A stretch of 64,000 bases of DNA from assembly GCA_037953745.1 (NCBI GenBank), contig JBAKBP010007686.1, positions 33,468 to 97,467 on the forward strand. The letters run 5' to 3'. Positions 42,201 to 52,293 of the stretch are shown here, piece after piece. Numbering within the stretch: position 1 is the first letter of the stretch; each line of letters begins with the position of its first letter. Source of the DNA: Lithodes maja. Taxonomy: Eukaryota; Arthropoda; Malacostraca; Decapoda; Lithodidae. A program made the position numbers and the translations under genes. Below the pieces are notes generated by a model. It was not told the origin of the DNA. It saw nothing but the letters and a program-made list of their open reading frames with translations, and made no database searches.

Positions 42201-43926
42201 TCCCCAGGGATCAGTTTTGGCCCCAATTTTGTTCCTCATTCATATCAATGATCTCATATCTACCACTCATAATCCAATACATTCCTACGCAGATGACTCA
42301 ACACTCCACAGTTCCTTCACATTTACCAATTCTTTCACCCAACCCGATCTTATAAATTCAAAAATAAACACTGCAATTTCTCTGAACCAGGACCTTTCTA
42401 GAATTAATGGATGGGGACAAAACAATCTAGTTTCCTTTAATGCACAGAAAACCAAGTACATTCAATTTTCTAACCGACAGAATCTCACTGACTCCCATAT
42501 ATTTTTTAATGATGTAAATATTCCCACTTCCCCTAGTATTGACATTCTCGGTGTAACATTAACTACTAACTTGAGCTGGACACATTATGTTAGAAGCATT
42601 GCTAAGAATGCCTCTAAAAAACTGGGACTCCTGTACAGAGTTCGAGAATTCTTCACTGACTAGCAGTTGGCCGTGATATATAAAAGTCATGTGCGTTCTC
42701 AGATGGATTACTGTTCACCTCTGTGGGGTGGAAGTGGAGTGGTTGCATTGAGGCAGTTGGACAAAATTCAAAATAAAGCTATTATATTAATAAATAACCC
42801 TGCAATCACACAGGACCTTCCTACATTATCCATACGAAGAAACGTTGCATCCCTTGCATTATTCTACAGATATTTTCACAGCAATTGTTCCGAGGAACTT
42901 GCTTCAATTGTGCCGCCTCTCCACATCTTTCCCCGTAGAACTAGGGCAGCTGAGAGTGCCCATGAATTTACACTTTCTCCTCCACAATGCAGAACTTCTG
43001 CTTATCAGAATTCATTTATCCCCAGAGCTACTACTCTTTGGAATTCACTTCCCTCGAATTGCTTTCCACAAACTTACAATCTACAAATGTTTAAATCCAG
43101 TTGTTACAAACATTTTATGAATGGAGGATGCCTTTAGGCACATGGACCTTTTTGTTTTATCTGTGTTTTTCCTTCCTCCGTTCATTGTCTCTTAAAAAAA
43201 AAAAAAAAAAAAGGACTAAATCGTCTGCATAAAACAGTTCCCACGGGAGTCGCCTCTAAAAACTAGACAGTGCCTCCAGGACCATAATAAAGAGGAGGGG
43301 GCTTAACACTGAACCCTGATGAACTCCAACACGGACTGTGAACTCCTCACTTAGTACACCTTTCACCCTCACCACAGTTTGCGAATCCTCATACATCTTC
43401 ATTATCACACGCACTAGCCACTCTTCCACACCATTTCCTCATAGCCCACTGCACAACATCTCTAGGCACCCTGTCAAAGGCCTTCTCCAGGTCTACAAAC
43501 ACAAAGTAAAGATCCCTGCATTTTAGTAAGTATCTTTCCTGTATCTGCCTGACTATGAAGGTAGCATCGGTTGTACCACATCCTGGCATAAAACCAAACT
43601 GCATATCATCAATGGAGATGCTTTGCCTGATCAAACCCTCAAAGACTCTCTCACAGACCTTCATGATTTGGTCAAGCATTTTCAGGCCCCTATAATTACC
43701 TCTATCTAGCGCATCCCCTTTTCCTTTGTATTTATTTACTATTACACTTTTGTGCCAATCCTTGGGGATTTTCTCATCTTTAATAATGGTGTTTATCAAC
43801 TCAGTGACTAAGCTGACACCAGTCACCCCTGAGGCTTTTATCATTTCAGCGACAATGTCAGAGCACCCTGGAGCTTTACCATCCTTCATTTTATTGATTG
43901 CATCGCTCACTACAGCTTGTGCTGAC
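39297..43926 (-). mobile_element. RTE-like LINE, interrupted
   Basis: Coding order on the minus strand: 43910-43215 gives RT (GKAPGCSDIVAEMIKA, MQFGFMPGCGTTDATF, FVDLEKAFDRVPRD, then YADDLV in a shifted frame); after the inserted LINE, 40280-39350 gives WREGMASKGLRVNINKTKVM, a CxxC cluster (PCAVCGKGM, CSICRCWVH, CVVCKG), FCYLGDTISAGGG and WMCGARLRDRI, then a TAG stop and RLGWYGHVERM. This long RT with a C-terminal Cys-rich segment is a common invertebrate LINE type that I place near RTE; the clade is not certain. 5'-truncated and broken by frameshifts and stops. Confidence 0.75.
40300..43213 (+). mobile_element. Second Jockey-like LINE (endonuclease + RT), nested
   Basis: Endonuclease domain from SNIRGLHSN: FLTETRV, VLGDFNVHNVEWL and SSDHCLI are the AP-endonuclease motifs. 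A TAA at 41246-41248 interrupts the frame. The RT follows: KAPGPDEIPPIVLKN, YRPIAITSTLGKV, a one-base loss near 41942, LDISKAFDRVWHQS, GVPQGSVLAPILF, YADDSTLHS, a TAG at 42661, then the C-terminal domain and poly(A) 43194-43212. About 60% similar to J1 by eye, so a separate family. It lacks the N-terminal part of the endonuclease. Confidence 0.88.
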
Positions 43927-44481
43927 TAAAATCGTCAAATGTAACATATAAATAATTATTACTTTTCCATATGCGCCTATTTTGCTTTTAATATGAACAT
44001 ATGAACATTTAAGAGCAATAAAAGAAGTGGGAATAGCATTTAGGGAGTGAAAAAGAAGTATTATTGCCGCAAGGTCGTATCATGAGGCGAGAGCTGGGGG
44101 GGACGTATATCCACCCTCTCTGAGCTGTAGTGCGGCACTGACAAGTTTGAGTAGAAGTCTCTGTGTTGCAAGGATATCTAGCTGACTCACCAATGTTAAA
44201 GAGACCGGGAGGGGGAAATTCGCGCCAAAAATTACCCGATAAAAGGGGGAATAAGAGGAAAAATAGCTGATAATTGAGGAGGGGGGAAAGGGGGGGGGGG
44301 ATACATATGTAGGAGTGGTAGCAAGTAATGGAGGGGAATTATCTCACCTAATCACAAATGGCTTTATTTTGAGTGCCCCTGGGGTGTTTTCTAAGTTTTG
44401 TTTTATGCTCTGGCTCTATTGAGGACGGTCGCAGTGCACCAGAAAAACCTCTATTGAGGACCGTTTCCGTTTTTGGGTTAA

Positions 44482-44817
44482 AGGTGCTGCACTAGCGGAC
44501 CTTTCAATAACATAATTGACACAGTCCCCAGGTTAACAACATTCTTTACCAGAGTTAGTTTAGTCCACCATCATCAGTCATTCATTTTTCGCTTACGAGG
44601 GATCCCCCTCATTGTCTAATGTAGAATACTTAATTCATATGTCATACTCGCTAGTATACCTAATTCATATGTAGCTACTTGCTTGTATACCCAACTCATA
44701 GGTCACTATTTGTTTTTATATGTATGTCTTTATGTCTGCCTATTGTGTAATTAAAACATTTTAAACTTACTCCTTAAAGTTATATAGCACTGCATTGTAA
44801 TCTAAGTGTGTTGTGTG
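44482..44817. other. Intron sequence, nothing recognised
   Basis: Contains a short ACTCATAGGTCAC/TTCATATGTCATAC repeat about every 50 bp (44630-44710); otherwise plain. Confidence 0.4.
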
Positions 44818-45879
44818 TTAAGCCCGGTTCACACTAGCCGTTTTCCGTTCCATTTTTCGGCCCGTACAAAAAATTGTGACGTCAGAGTTACGTAACTTAC
44901 AGACGCGCTGGCCTTACGTATCGTGAAGTGGGAAGCCGTCTACCAAAATCCGGACCGGACAAAAAGATGAATTTGATTTATCTTTTTCCGGTCCGCACAA
45001 GAAGTCCGTTCCGTACTTTGAACATTGAAATGAAATGTGTGTAATATTGTTATGTACATTTTCATTACATTATAGTTAATATCGCATAGCAATATACGCT
45101 ATATGTATAATTTTAATGGCAACACAAATTATTTAGGCAGTATATACGTTACCTTATTGATTGTGTACCTGGCAGCCGTCGCGGCACCACCAATGTAAAT
45201 ACGTTGTTGTTGTAATCCTTCGCGAGCTTTCAGATACTGACAATAAAACGCCAAACTGATTATAACTACACAACTTGCTTCTCCAATAAAATTTCGATTC
45301 CCTTCTACAGTGCATATAATTATATCCAGGTACCGTTGCCCAGATAAGTTCTATTTCTAATTGTGATCTGATGTATGAAAGTAAAATTAGTAGGCCTATT
45401 CGAATAAATTGCGAGTGCGGTTTCTTTTAATTATCAGTTTATTAATCATAATTATCATGAGTTAACCACTACACTCTTAACATTTTGGCTGCTGGCATAT
45501 TTCCGCCTATTTCCGCCATATTAGGGCTCATTCAGGTACTCCTGATTGATTAGGCAAGTGTCTGAATGAAATGAAATGTATTCTGCCAAAAATTATAAGT
45601 AAATAGCTTCAAAATGACACCAAAACGAGCTTTGTAACTCGCGGGTTTCACCCGCAGCGCTACCATAGACGTTCGCTAAAATGAGCAATTATCGCTTATG
45701 TCGCCCTACATTTGCCTTTGGTAGATCTGTATATTTTGCGAGAGTATGACTCAGAGTCCTCAGTGCCACGGCCGGCTGGCTTAGGGAAGGAAGTGTGGCC
45801 TGTCCCTCTCCTGTTCCCTCGCACTCAATTTTACAGGCTTTAAGAGGCTTTAAAAGCCTGTAAATTGTTGAAGAGTGAT

Positions 45880-45977
45880 AGGAGGTATGGAGGGGAATTA
45901 TCTCACTTAATCACATATTCCTTTGTTTTAAGTGCTACTGGGGTCTTTTAAAAAAAATTTGTTTTAGGCCTTGGATC
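45880..45977 (-). mobile_element. T2 partial, minus orientation
   Basis: AGTGATAGGAGGTATGGAGG and TTATCTCACTTAATCACATA are the T2 start in reverse; it ends at TTAA 45978-45981. Confidence 0.5.
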
Positions 45978-45981
45978 TTAA

Positions 45982-46196
45982 CCCTTTCAGGTCCGGGGGT
46001 TGCCGTTTTGTATTAAAAAAATATAATTATCTTAATCTCATATTACCTCTCCAAAATTTGTTTTCTGCCCACAACTCCCTCAAAGACAACTGCAGAGGTT
46101 GATGTAATAAAACTAAAGGTTTCTATACACCCCTGATGGTCACAAAGGTTTAAAAGTCCCCAAAAGGATACAATCGCGTCCTCGTGCGCGAAAGGT
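45982..46196. mobile_element. Short TTAA element between two T2 copies
   Basis: 215 bp between TTAA 45978-45981 and 46197-46200. Ends CCCTTTCAGGTCCGGG and CGTGCGCGAAAGG are weakly inverted. Confidence 0.45.
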
Positions 46197-46200
46197 TTAA

Positions 46201-46817
46201 GAGGTTCGTCGCCTTTCACCACCAAAACCTCTTAAGAGTCTCCTCGCCGTTCTCGGGCTAAGAGGTTAGGTATAAAAAATGTCTTTCAAAACACCCCACT
46301 GGCACTCAAATAAAAGCAATATGTGATTAAGTGAGAAAATTCCCCTCCATACTTTCTATCACTCCTCCACATGTGTTCAAACCCCCCTTCCCTCCCCCCT
46401 CAATTATCACTGTTTTTCTACTTATTCCCCCATATATCAGGTAATTTTCGGTGCGAATTTCCCGCCCGCGTTCTCAGGGTCACAGGGGAGGCAGTTAGAA
46501 TTCCTAGCAACAAAGAGGCTTCACTTGCAACACGTCGGTATTGATCGGGAAGTGAGAGAAAAAGGATATACGTCGCACCGGCTCTCCCCTCTGGATATGA
46601 TCGGTCGGCAATAATAAGTCTTTTTCATCCCCCAAATACTATTCCCACTTATTTTATTGCTCTTACATGTTAATATCTTCATATTAAACGTAAAATAGGC
46701 GCATATGAATAAGTAATAACAATATTTATGGTAAATTGACGATTTTCGTCGGGAATGAACCAAAATACCTTCGCCTGGTGGGAGGGTTTGAACTACCATA
46801 GCTTTGCCACTTAAGGG
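46201..46817 (+). mobile_element. T2 TTAA element
   Basis: TTAA at 46197-46200 and 46818-46821. Contains GGCACTCAAATAAAAGCAAT, TCGTCGGGAATGAACCAAAA and CCATAGCTTTGCC. Confidence 0.65.
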
Positions 46818-47273
46818 TTAAAATGCATTGAATTACAGTGGTGGTTCATCTTCGTTCAAAATTAGGAAAGCATCACCAAGAAAGATATTTTCTCAGTCCA
46901 TTTTGACAATCGTCTAGTAGTGTTTACTTTGCGCCCAGAAAAGTATGTTCCGCACCCCAGAGTCCGGACCGCACTCTGGAATGCGGTACGCACTTTCCTA
47001 AGTTTCCTTTCAACTTTAGTTTTCCGTGTCCGTTTTTCATATGTGACGTCACAGGCCCGAAAACAGGTCTGCGAAAGACTTGTCGTGTGAACCGGCCTTT
47101 AAGTGGTCCTGTCCTGCCCTGTTCGGTGAGAACCTACGTCAAGTCCATTTATAAAACCTTGCAACAGATACCTTTATATGTAACACCCTATGTATGTATC
47201 TATATATATATATATTAATACCGAGCATTTGTCTGTCTATCTATTTATCTACCTTCATAATCTATACTTGCAG

Positions 47274-47585
47274 CTTGAAGACCGGCCACGAGAGGGACAA
47301 ATTAGCATCATTGAGGATCGATTCTGTGAGAAGCTCTATCTGGGGGGTCCCAAGAATGTCACCTCATCATTTGTGTGCATTGGCAACTTGAACAAACGTG
47401 TGAATATTTGTCAAGGTGATTCTGGGGGTCCCATAGCCTGTCGGATGAAGGGTGAGCAGGGCCCCAAGAAGCTGTACGGTATTGCCTCTCATGGGTTGGG
47501 CTGCACCGCTAAATGGTTCCCGGACAGTATGACCAGGGTTACCAAGTATCTCTCTTGGATATATGACAAGATCAGTCAAGAATAG
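47274..47585 (+). CDS. Protease gene last exon: catalytic serine and stop
   Basis: Acceptor CTATACTTGCAG; 103 codons then TAG. The product includes DRFCEKLY (Cys168), FVCIGNLNKRVNICQGDSGG (Cys182, Cys191, Ser195), IACRMKG (Cys201), GIASHGLGCTAKWFPDS and the C-terminal helix YLSWIYDKISQE. By chymotrypsin numbering from conserved cysteines, position 189 is Asn, 190 Ile, 215 His, 226 Asp and 228 Met, where trypsin has Asp, Ser, Trp, Gly and Tyr. The triad is complete, so an active enzyme with altered S1 specificity is likely; a non-catalytic role is possible. An AATAAA lies 192 bp downstream. Confidence 0.9.
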   Translation, partial: LEDRPREGQISIIEDRFCEKLYLGGPKNVTSSFVCIGNLNKRVNICQGDSGGPIACRMKGEQGPKKLYGIASHGLGCTAKWFPDSMTRVTKYLSWIYDKISQE

Positions 47586-47776
47586 GTCTCTGGCTTTTAT
47601 ACATTTTATTGGCAATATGTTAATTATTCTTCATTTCTAGTTAACACTTGCAATATCCCCTTGTATCTCTAATTGCCTACCTGGTTGACGTTTAGGTTAA
47701 CTTGGTTAAGTCACCATGCAATTACTGAGGCTGACCTGTGGATCTACCGTGTGCCTATAGACACACTCGAACACCA

Positions 47777-47782
47777 AATAAA
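47777..47782 (+). promoter_or_regulatory. Probable poly(A) signal of the protease gene
   Basis: AATAAA 192 bp after the stop codon with GT/T-rich sequence ~25-60 bp downstream. Confidence 0.6.
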
Positions 47783-48092
47783 TGGAAAGCCTCACTGTGT
47801 TAGGTATGGATTTTATTTGTCATTGTCATAGTACTATAACTTATGTTTGCTTGGGTGCGACATAGCCTTTGTTTAGTGGTGATAATTATGTTATTGCCAG
47901 AAGGTCTGTGTTGGTGCCCACAGTAGGCACTCGGATTATGTTACTATAGAGGGTCTTCTTTACAACCATTGGCTAACCTGACTCAGCCTGTGTACACAAC
48001 GTCACAGTTCTCCAGGAGGCCGGTTGTCTGTCACTGCTCTCAAGGACAGAGTCAGTGTGTATGGTATTAATTAATACCCATATATATATTAA

Positions 48093-48300
48093 TACTTTCA
48101 GTAATTCAGGACTCGTTTTCACTTTATTCTGGCTAACATTAGATGATTTTATTTAGGATTCAAAAGCCCTCTAAGGATACAAGGGGTAAATTCTATCTCA
48201 ATTAACTTTCTGACTCCCGCCATTCATTCCTAAATTGAATAAAATCGGCTACTAATTGCCAGAATAAAAGGAAGAAAGGCGCCCGCGTATCTTGAAAGGG
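48093..48300. mobile_element. T5 TTAA palindromic MITE, copy 4
   Basis: TTAA at 48089-48092 and 48301-48304. TTTATTCTGGCTAACATTAG pairs with CTACTAATTGCCAGAATAAA. The outer ends have diverged. Confidence 0.6.
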
Positions 48301-48534
48301 TTAAGTAATTTAATAGCATGATTAATTTAATAGCATGTACGAGTATAGGCCTCTGATTACTGTGAAACGTTAACATTCTGTTCACTTATACAAATTATAA
48401 GATAATATTATAATTTATTCTAATAATAAATATGATCAATAACAATATGCCATTTGAATTATAATATCCTTCGTGTGATATGAATATAGTAAACATTTAG
48501 ATATATTATTCAGTATATTTCTTATTGAGTGTAC

Positions 48535-48600
48535 AATGGGTGTTGAGAGAAATTCAGGTTCGAATCCCGGGAGGAACACATGCTTTCATAATATTCATTG
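48535..48600 (+). repeat. SINE fragment with B box
   Basis: CAGGTTCGAATCCCGGGAGG then AACACATGCTTTCATAATAT resembles the 3' half of the tRNA-like sequence at 31433. Confidence 0.35.
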
Positions 48601-48694
48601 GGAGGTGTTTGGTGTTGGGTGTGAAATGAATTAATTAGATTATGTACCGTATAGGTTGACATAGGTGGGTTCTCAAACGGTCCATTGGTATTAA

Positions 48695-49060
48695 GGGGGG
48701 TGACCTGTTTTTCTTCTGTCCTTTTCTATGGCTTGTATCCATTTGGCCCCATTCAGCCTACTGTTTTAAGACGTTTATCCCCATCCAGGTGTCATTTTTT
48801 TACTGGTGAGCGGTAGCGAGCCAGTATATTTTTTATTTTTGTTTGACAGCAGGCTAAATTTGTAAATTTTTCGATAGAAAAAATTCTCCGGCGAAGCCGG
48901 ATTTCTTCATATAATGCTGGCTCGCTATCGCTCGCCAGGAAGATATCAACACCTAGATGGGGATAAACGTCTTAAAATAGTTGGCTGAATGGGGCCGAAT
49001 GGTTACAAGCCAGAGACAGAGAGAAAAGGACAGAAATAAAAAAAAAGCAGGTCACCCCCC
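48695..49060. mobile_element. T3 long-palindrome TTAA element, copy 3
   Basis: TTAA at 48691-48694 and 49061-49064. Ends GGGGGGTGACCTG and GTCACCCCCC. Shares its right TTAA with a T1. Confidence 0.8.
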
Positions 49061-49064
49061 TTAA

Positions 49065-49692
49065 CCCGGGAACTGCGGGAAGACTCTTTAGAGTTCGGCC
49101 GGCGGACTGCGGGAAGACTCTCTGGAGTAAGTAAAACTAAAAATCAACTTTTTACATCGAAAACATTTTTTTTTTTTATTTTTTTTTTTTATTTTTTTTT
49201 TTTTTTTTTTTGGCCCCTGGGCCATGCAAAATCTCAGTCCTCTACCTCCCCTCCTTCCCCACTTTCCTCCTATTCCTCAGTTATCACCTATTTTCCCTAT
49301 TATTCCCTTATTCTGAGTATATTTTCGTGCTAACATTAGCGAGTTGCAAGCAGGGTGTTGTCATCACTGATGGCCATCGAGTGCAAGAGAGAGAGAGAGA
49401 GTATCGATCGACTGTGTCTCAGTGGCCTTGGGGGAAATTGGCGGGAAAGGAGTTTGCCTCACCCATAGATTATACAACTCGCGGGCTATATCTCCGATTT
49501 TGACCATCCAAACGCTGTTTTCACTCGTTTTATTGTTGTTTCAGGTTAATACCTTTATAATCAACCCATAATAGGCGCATATGGATAATTATTAATGCTA
49601 TTAATGGTACAATGAATATTTTAGTGACGAAAAACCTCAAATACGTCAGCACAGGGGGAGGTTTTCATTTACCCCCGTGCGCACTTCAGAGG
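49065..49692 (+). mobile_element. T1 TTAA element
   Basis: TTAA at 49061-49064 and 49693-49696. Ends CCCGGGAACTGCGGGAAGAC and GCGCACTTCAGAGG. T-rich tract 49168-49211. Confidence 0.82.
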
Positions 49693-49696
49693 TTAA

Positions 49697-50392
49697 GGGT
49701 AGATTTATATAGGTGGATAATTAGTGGCGTGATATATAGTGACGGTCAGACTATAGAAGGGAGACTGGAAGAAGTTATTATAGGTGAACAACACGTGAAA
49801 TGTTTAGTTTAGATATTTGGTTATGTATTAAGTGCAGTCTCTGTTTGTCTTGATAATTAGTGATATGGAAACTCAATTCCAAAGGCTATCATGTCGAAAT
49901 AACATCTCCACAAGAAGAAGAAAGCTGTGCTGTAATTATGTGTGTATCGAAAAAAAAACTCTCTGATGGTACAGTCGGTTACCATAGTCTCTAGCGCACT
50001 CTTAAATATTCGTGGACTTCACCCTTTTCTAACTATGGAAGTATATCTCTGGAAACCATTGTATCAATATAAATTTCTATAATTCAACTACAAAACTATA
50101 TTTACTATTTATTGGAAAGAAAGTTCTATTAAAAATCAATCCAGATAGTTATAATTGCATACAGAAAAACATAGGAGGTCCACGAATGTCTATGAGTGGG
50201 CTAGAGACTATGGTATCCGACTGTACCTATTTTCAACCCGGCCCAAGGACCCACAAACCATCAAGAAAATGCAAAATATCCCAAAAGTGTCTCTTTCACT
50301 GCTCTAGACAAATGTTAACCGGTAGTGAACTTTCATCGCTCAACCTTCTCAGGCCTAACTTCAACTTCAAGCTTAAGTTTAGAAAATAAGTG
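49697..50392. other. Intergenic sequence with an imperfect inverted repeat
   Basis: GTACAGTCGGTTACCATAGTCTC at 49970 and GAGACTATGGTATCCGACTGTAC at 50204 are inverted, with CGTGGACTTC-type blocks inside: a ~255-bp foldback of unknown type. Confidence 0.5.
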
Positions 50393-51760
50393 TTATGCCA
50401 CGTTTATAATATAACGTGAGATAGTCTGATTGCGATTTCCACCTTAGGAATCAGCGCTAATCATCAACTGGGATGCCTCTCTACTGGGCAAAGATTAACC
50501 TTAACTCTATATATAGCACTCTAGTAATAAGCAATGGACACAAAATACACATGAAAGATTTTAACTGGTTTTATTCCTTAACCCCTCCAATCCCAGCGCC
50601 GTATATATATGTCAGTAGATGAGTAACTCCCCAGTCCCAGCGACGTATATGTCCGTCAGTAGTGTACTTTCCTTGTAATTGCCAGTACAACCCTGTACCA
50701 GTTACCACGACCTTTTGAGCACTGCACCTGTGTCGGCAACACTTCTCAGCTTATATGAGACCCACTGAAGGGTGACAGAACCAGTGTTGCCTCATCTTTG
50801 GAGGTGGATAGGTGGTCTCTCCTGCCATTTTTGCCACATTACTTGGGACTGCTGGGGACTTTTATTACTGTATCCTACGGTACAGTACGGGTTAATAGCT
50901 AGGGTACAATCTCAATATGTCTCTGGAACAATAAACATAACATTCATATAAAGAGAATAATAATGTTACAACTGAACATATGAATAATAACACAAGAGAG
51001 GATAAGTCTCAAATCACAATAAATAAAGTCCTGATATATGTATACAAGCTCTCAAATATGGCTTGGCAAAGTGTAAATAATAGTTACTGCGAGGTCAATA
51101 GCGTAGCACTGATAAGTATGGACAATAGGACAGTATTTGATTTCTAAACGAACAATAAGTCTAAGCGACTTGAACAGGTAATTAAACTGAATAAACTCAA
51201 AGAGTCATAAATATGATTTATGAATTCATAAACTTGTAATAAATATAATAGTCAGAAATACGTGACTGAGGAGCAATTACTCGCAACTTGAACTAATCAC
51301 TATTGGACTTGTACCCTGATGACACGTAGCGTATAAACTAAGGTCTGAGTAAGCATTCAAGTTGACGTGTAAATGTACAGTATGTATTTATACCCGGATA
51401 AACCTTTGTATATTTCCATATTAATAAATACAGGAGCCTGTATCCGTAGAAGTATATAAACGTTTTCCGCCCGATAGACGTGTGTATTGTTCTCCCGAAG
51501 CAGAGCAACAAATAATAAATAAGGAAGGGAAGAATGGAAAATCTTCTTTAGTTACGTCAATACTTAGTGAACCTTATCGTACCTTGGTCTAGACCCTCAC
51601 AACAATCATCGTTACCATTACGAACAAAAGAAACACTTAAATTAGTTATGTAGAGAGCATAGGCATTGGTAGAGCGACTTTAGAGCACTGCGGTGTAGTT
51701 GTAGTTGTCCTGGTCCTTGACTACAGGGTCTAGGATTTTACACCTCCTAGAAATGTAGGC
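50393..51760 (-). repeat. LTR-like block B
   Basis: Starts TGTTATGCCACGTTTATAAT like block A (31587). The reverse complement of TGGTTTTATTCC (50568) gives an AATAAA signal. It contains a T6 element (50582-50891) that block A lacks. Confidence 0.4.
50582..50891. mobile_element. T6 TTAA element, copy 2
   Basis: TTAA at 50578-50581 and 50892-50895. Ends CCCCTCCAATCCCAGCG and CGGTACAGTACGGG; it contains two CCCAGCG(C/A)CGTATAT blocks. Confidence 0.65.
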
Positions 51761-51816
51761 TTGGGCCCAAATAACTGCAGGGCACGGTCGTCTCTCTCTC
51801 TCTCTCTTTCCCTGGC

Positions 51817-52243
51817 TTGACACCACGCGCTTGGTCACAATCCACGTTGAGTCTGGCGGATGATAACCAAGGATCCCCTACACTTGATATACTGAGGGTA
51901 TTACCAGGCATAGGTGGACAAGATAAAAGCAAACTATCTGGAACTGTGAACGGGTACAGTGATGCAACTGAGGCTGAGCAAGGTTATCTGAGTTTGCATC
52001 GAAAGTACTGGAGTCACCTAATATGCTTGTATCAAAGGGTGTCTCAGCCAATAAAGCTATCTCATTCCCATTCTGGAATACTGAGTCATGAGAAAGACTT
52101 GAGTGGCTGGTCTGTGCAAAGTCTAGGGTTTCGTTTGCAAACTCACATAAAGCGTTGCTTGCAATCGAACTATCTACTGGGCTCCTTATAAATAAAGTAG
52201 ACGTGCAGTTTTCGCTTTACCAAAAAAAAAAAAAAAAAAAAAA
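51817..52243 (+). other. A-tailed segment with AATAAA
   Basis: AATAAA at 52190-52195 precedes a 22-base A tail (52222-52243), the layout of a retroposed transcript end. The 124-codon frame that ends here has no recognised domain and lies opposite the weak gag-like similarity, so I do not call it a gene. Confidence 0.4.
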
Positions 52244-52293
52244 TGCATACCCAACTCTGCGACCTAATATTCTGCAAGTATTATAGATTCTTG

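Larger units (their letters stand above)
39232..44477 (-). mobile_element. T2 TTAA element split by nested LINEs
   Basis: Left piece 39232-39296 (GCGAAGCTATGGTAGTTTAA, CCGCCAAGCGAAGGTATTT) and right piece 43927-44477 (AAAATCGTCAAATG through TTTATTTTGAGTGCCCC) are one T2 in reverse. TTAA 39228-39231 and 44478-44481 flank it. Confidence 0.65.
44822..47098. mobile_element. T7 large TTAA element with inverted ends
   Basis: TTAA at 44818-44821 and 47099-47102. Left end GCCCGGTTCACACTAGCCG, then GGCCCGTACAAAA and TGTGACGTCA; the right end is the inverse (TGACGTCACAGGCCCG, CGTGTGAACCGGCC). No transposase frame. A chain of T2 and short TTAA elements occupies 45880-46817. The next exon is 175 bp downstream. 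Confidence 0.65.
3341..47585 (+). other. Neurotrypsin/Tequila-like SRCR serine protease gene, 3' nine exons
   Basis: Gene model: exons 3341-3500, 8292-8504, 10497-10601, 15327-15529, 18949-19114, 20751-20894, 31209-31318, 38785-38893 and 47274-47585. All introns have GT..AG ends and the codon phase agrees at every junction (0,0,0,2,0,0,2,0), giving about 506 residues without a stop. Domain order is SRCR, SRCR, linker with a cysteine, trypsin-like domain. This order is that of neurotrypsin (PRSS12) and Drosophila Tequila, which are secreted multidomain proteases. The first exon begins mid-codon, so upstream exons exist outside the window. Introns contain nearly all the transposons described here. 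The exact orthologue is not determined; other arthropod SRCR proteases have a similar layout. Confidence 0.85.

Noticed and set aside
51817..52191. 124-codon plus-strand frame next to a poly(A)
   Set aside because: No recognised domain, and weak gag-like similarity lies on the opposite strand; listed only as an A-tailed segment.
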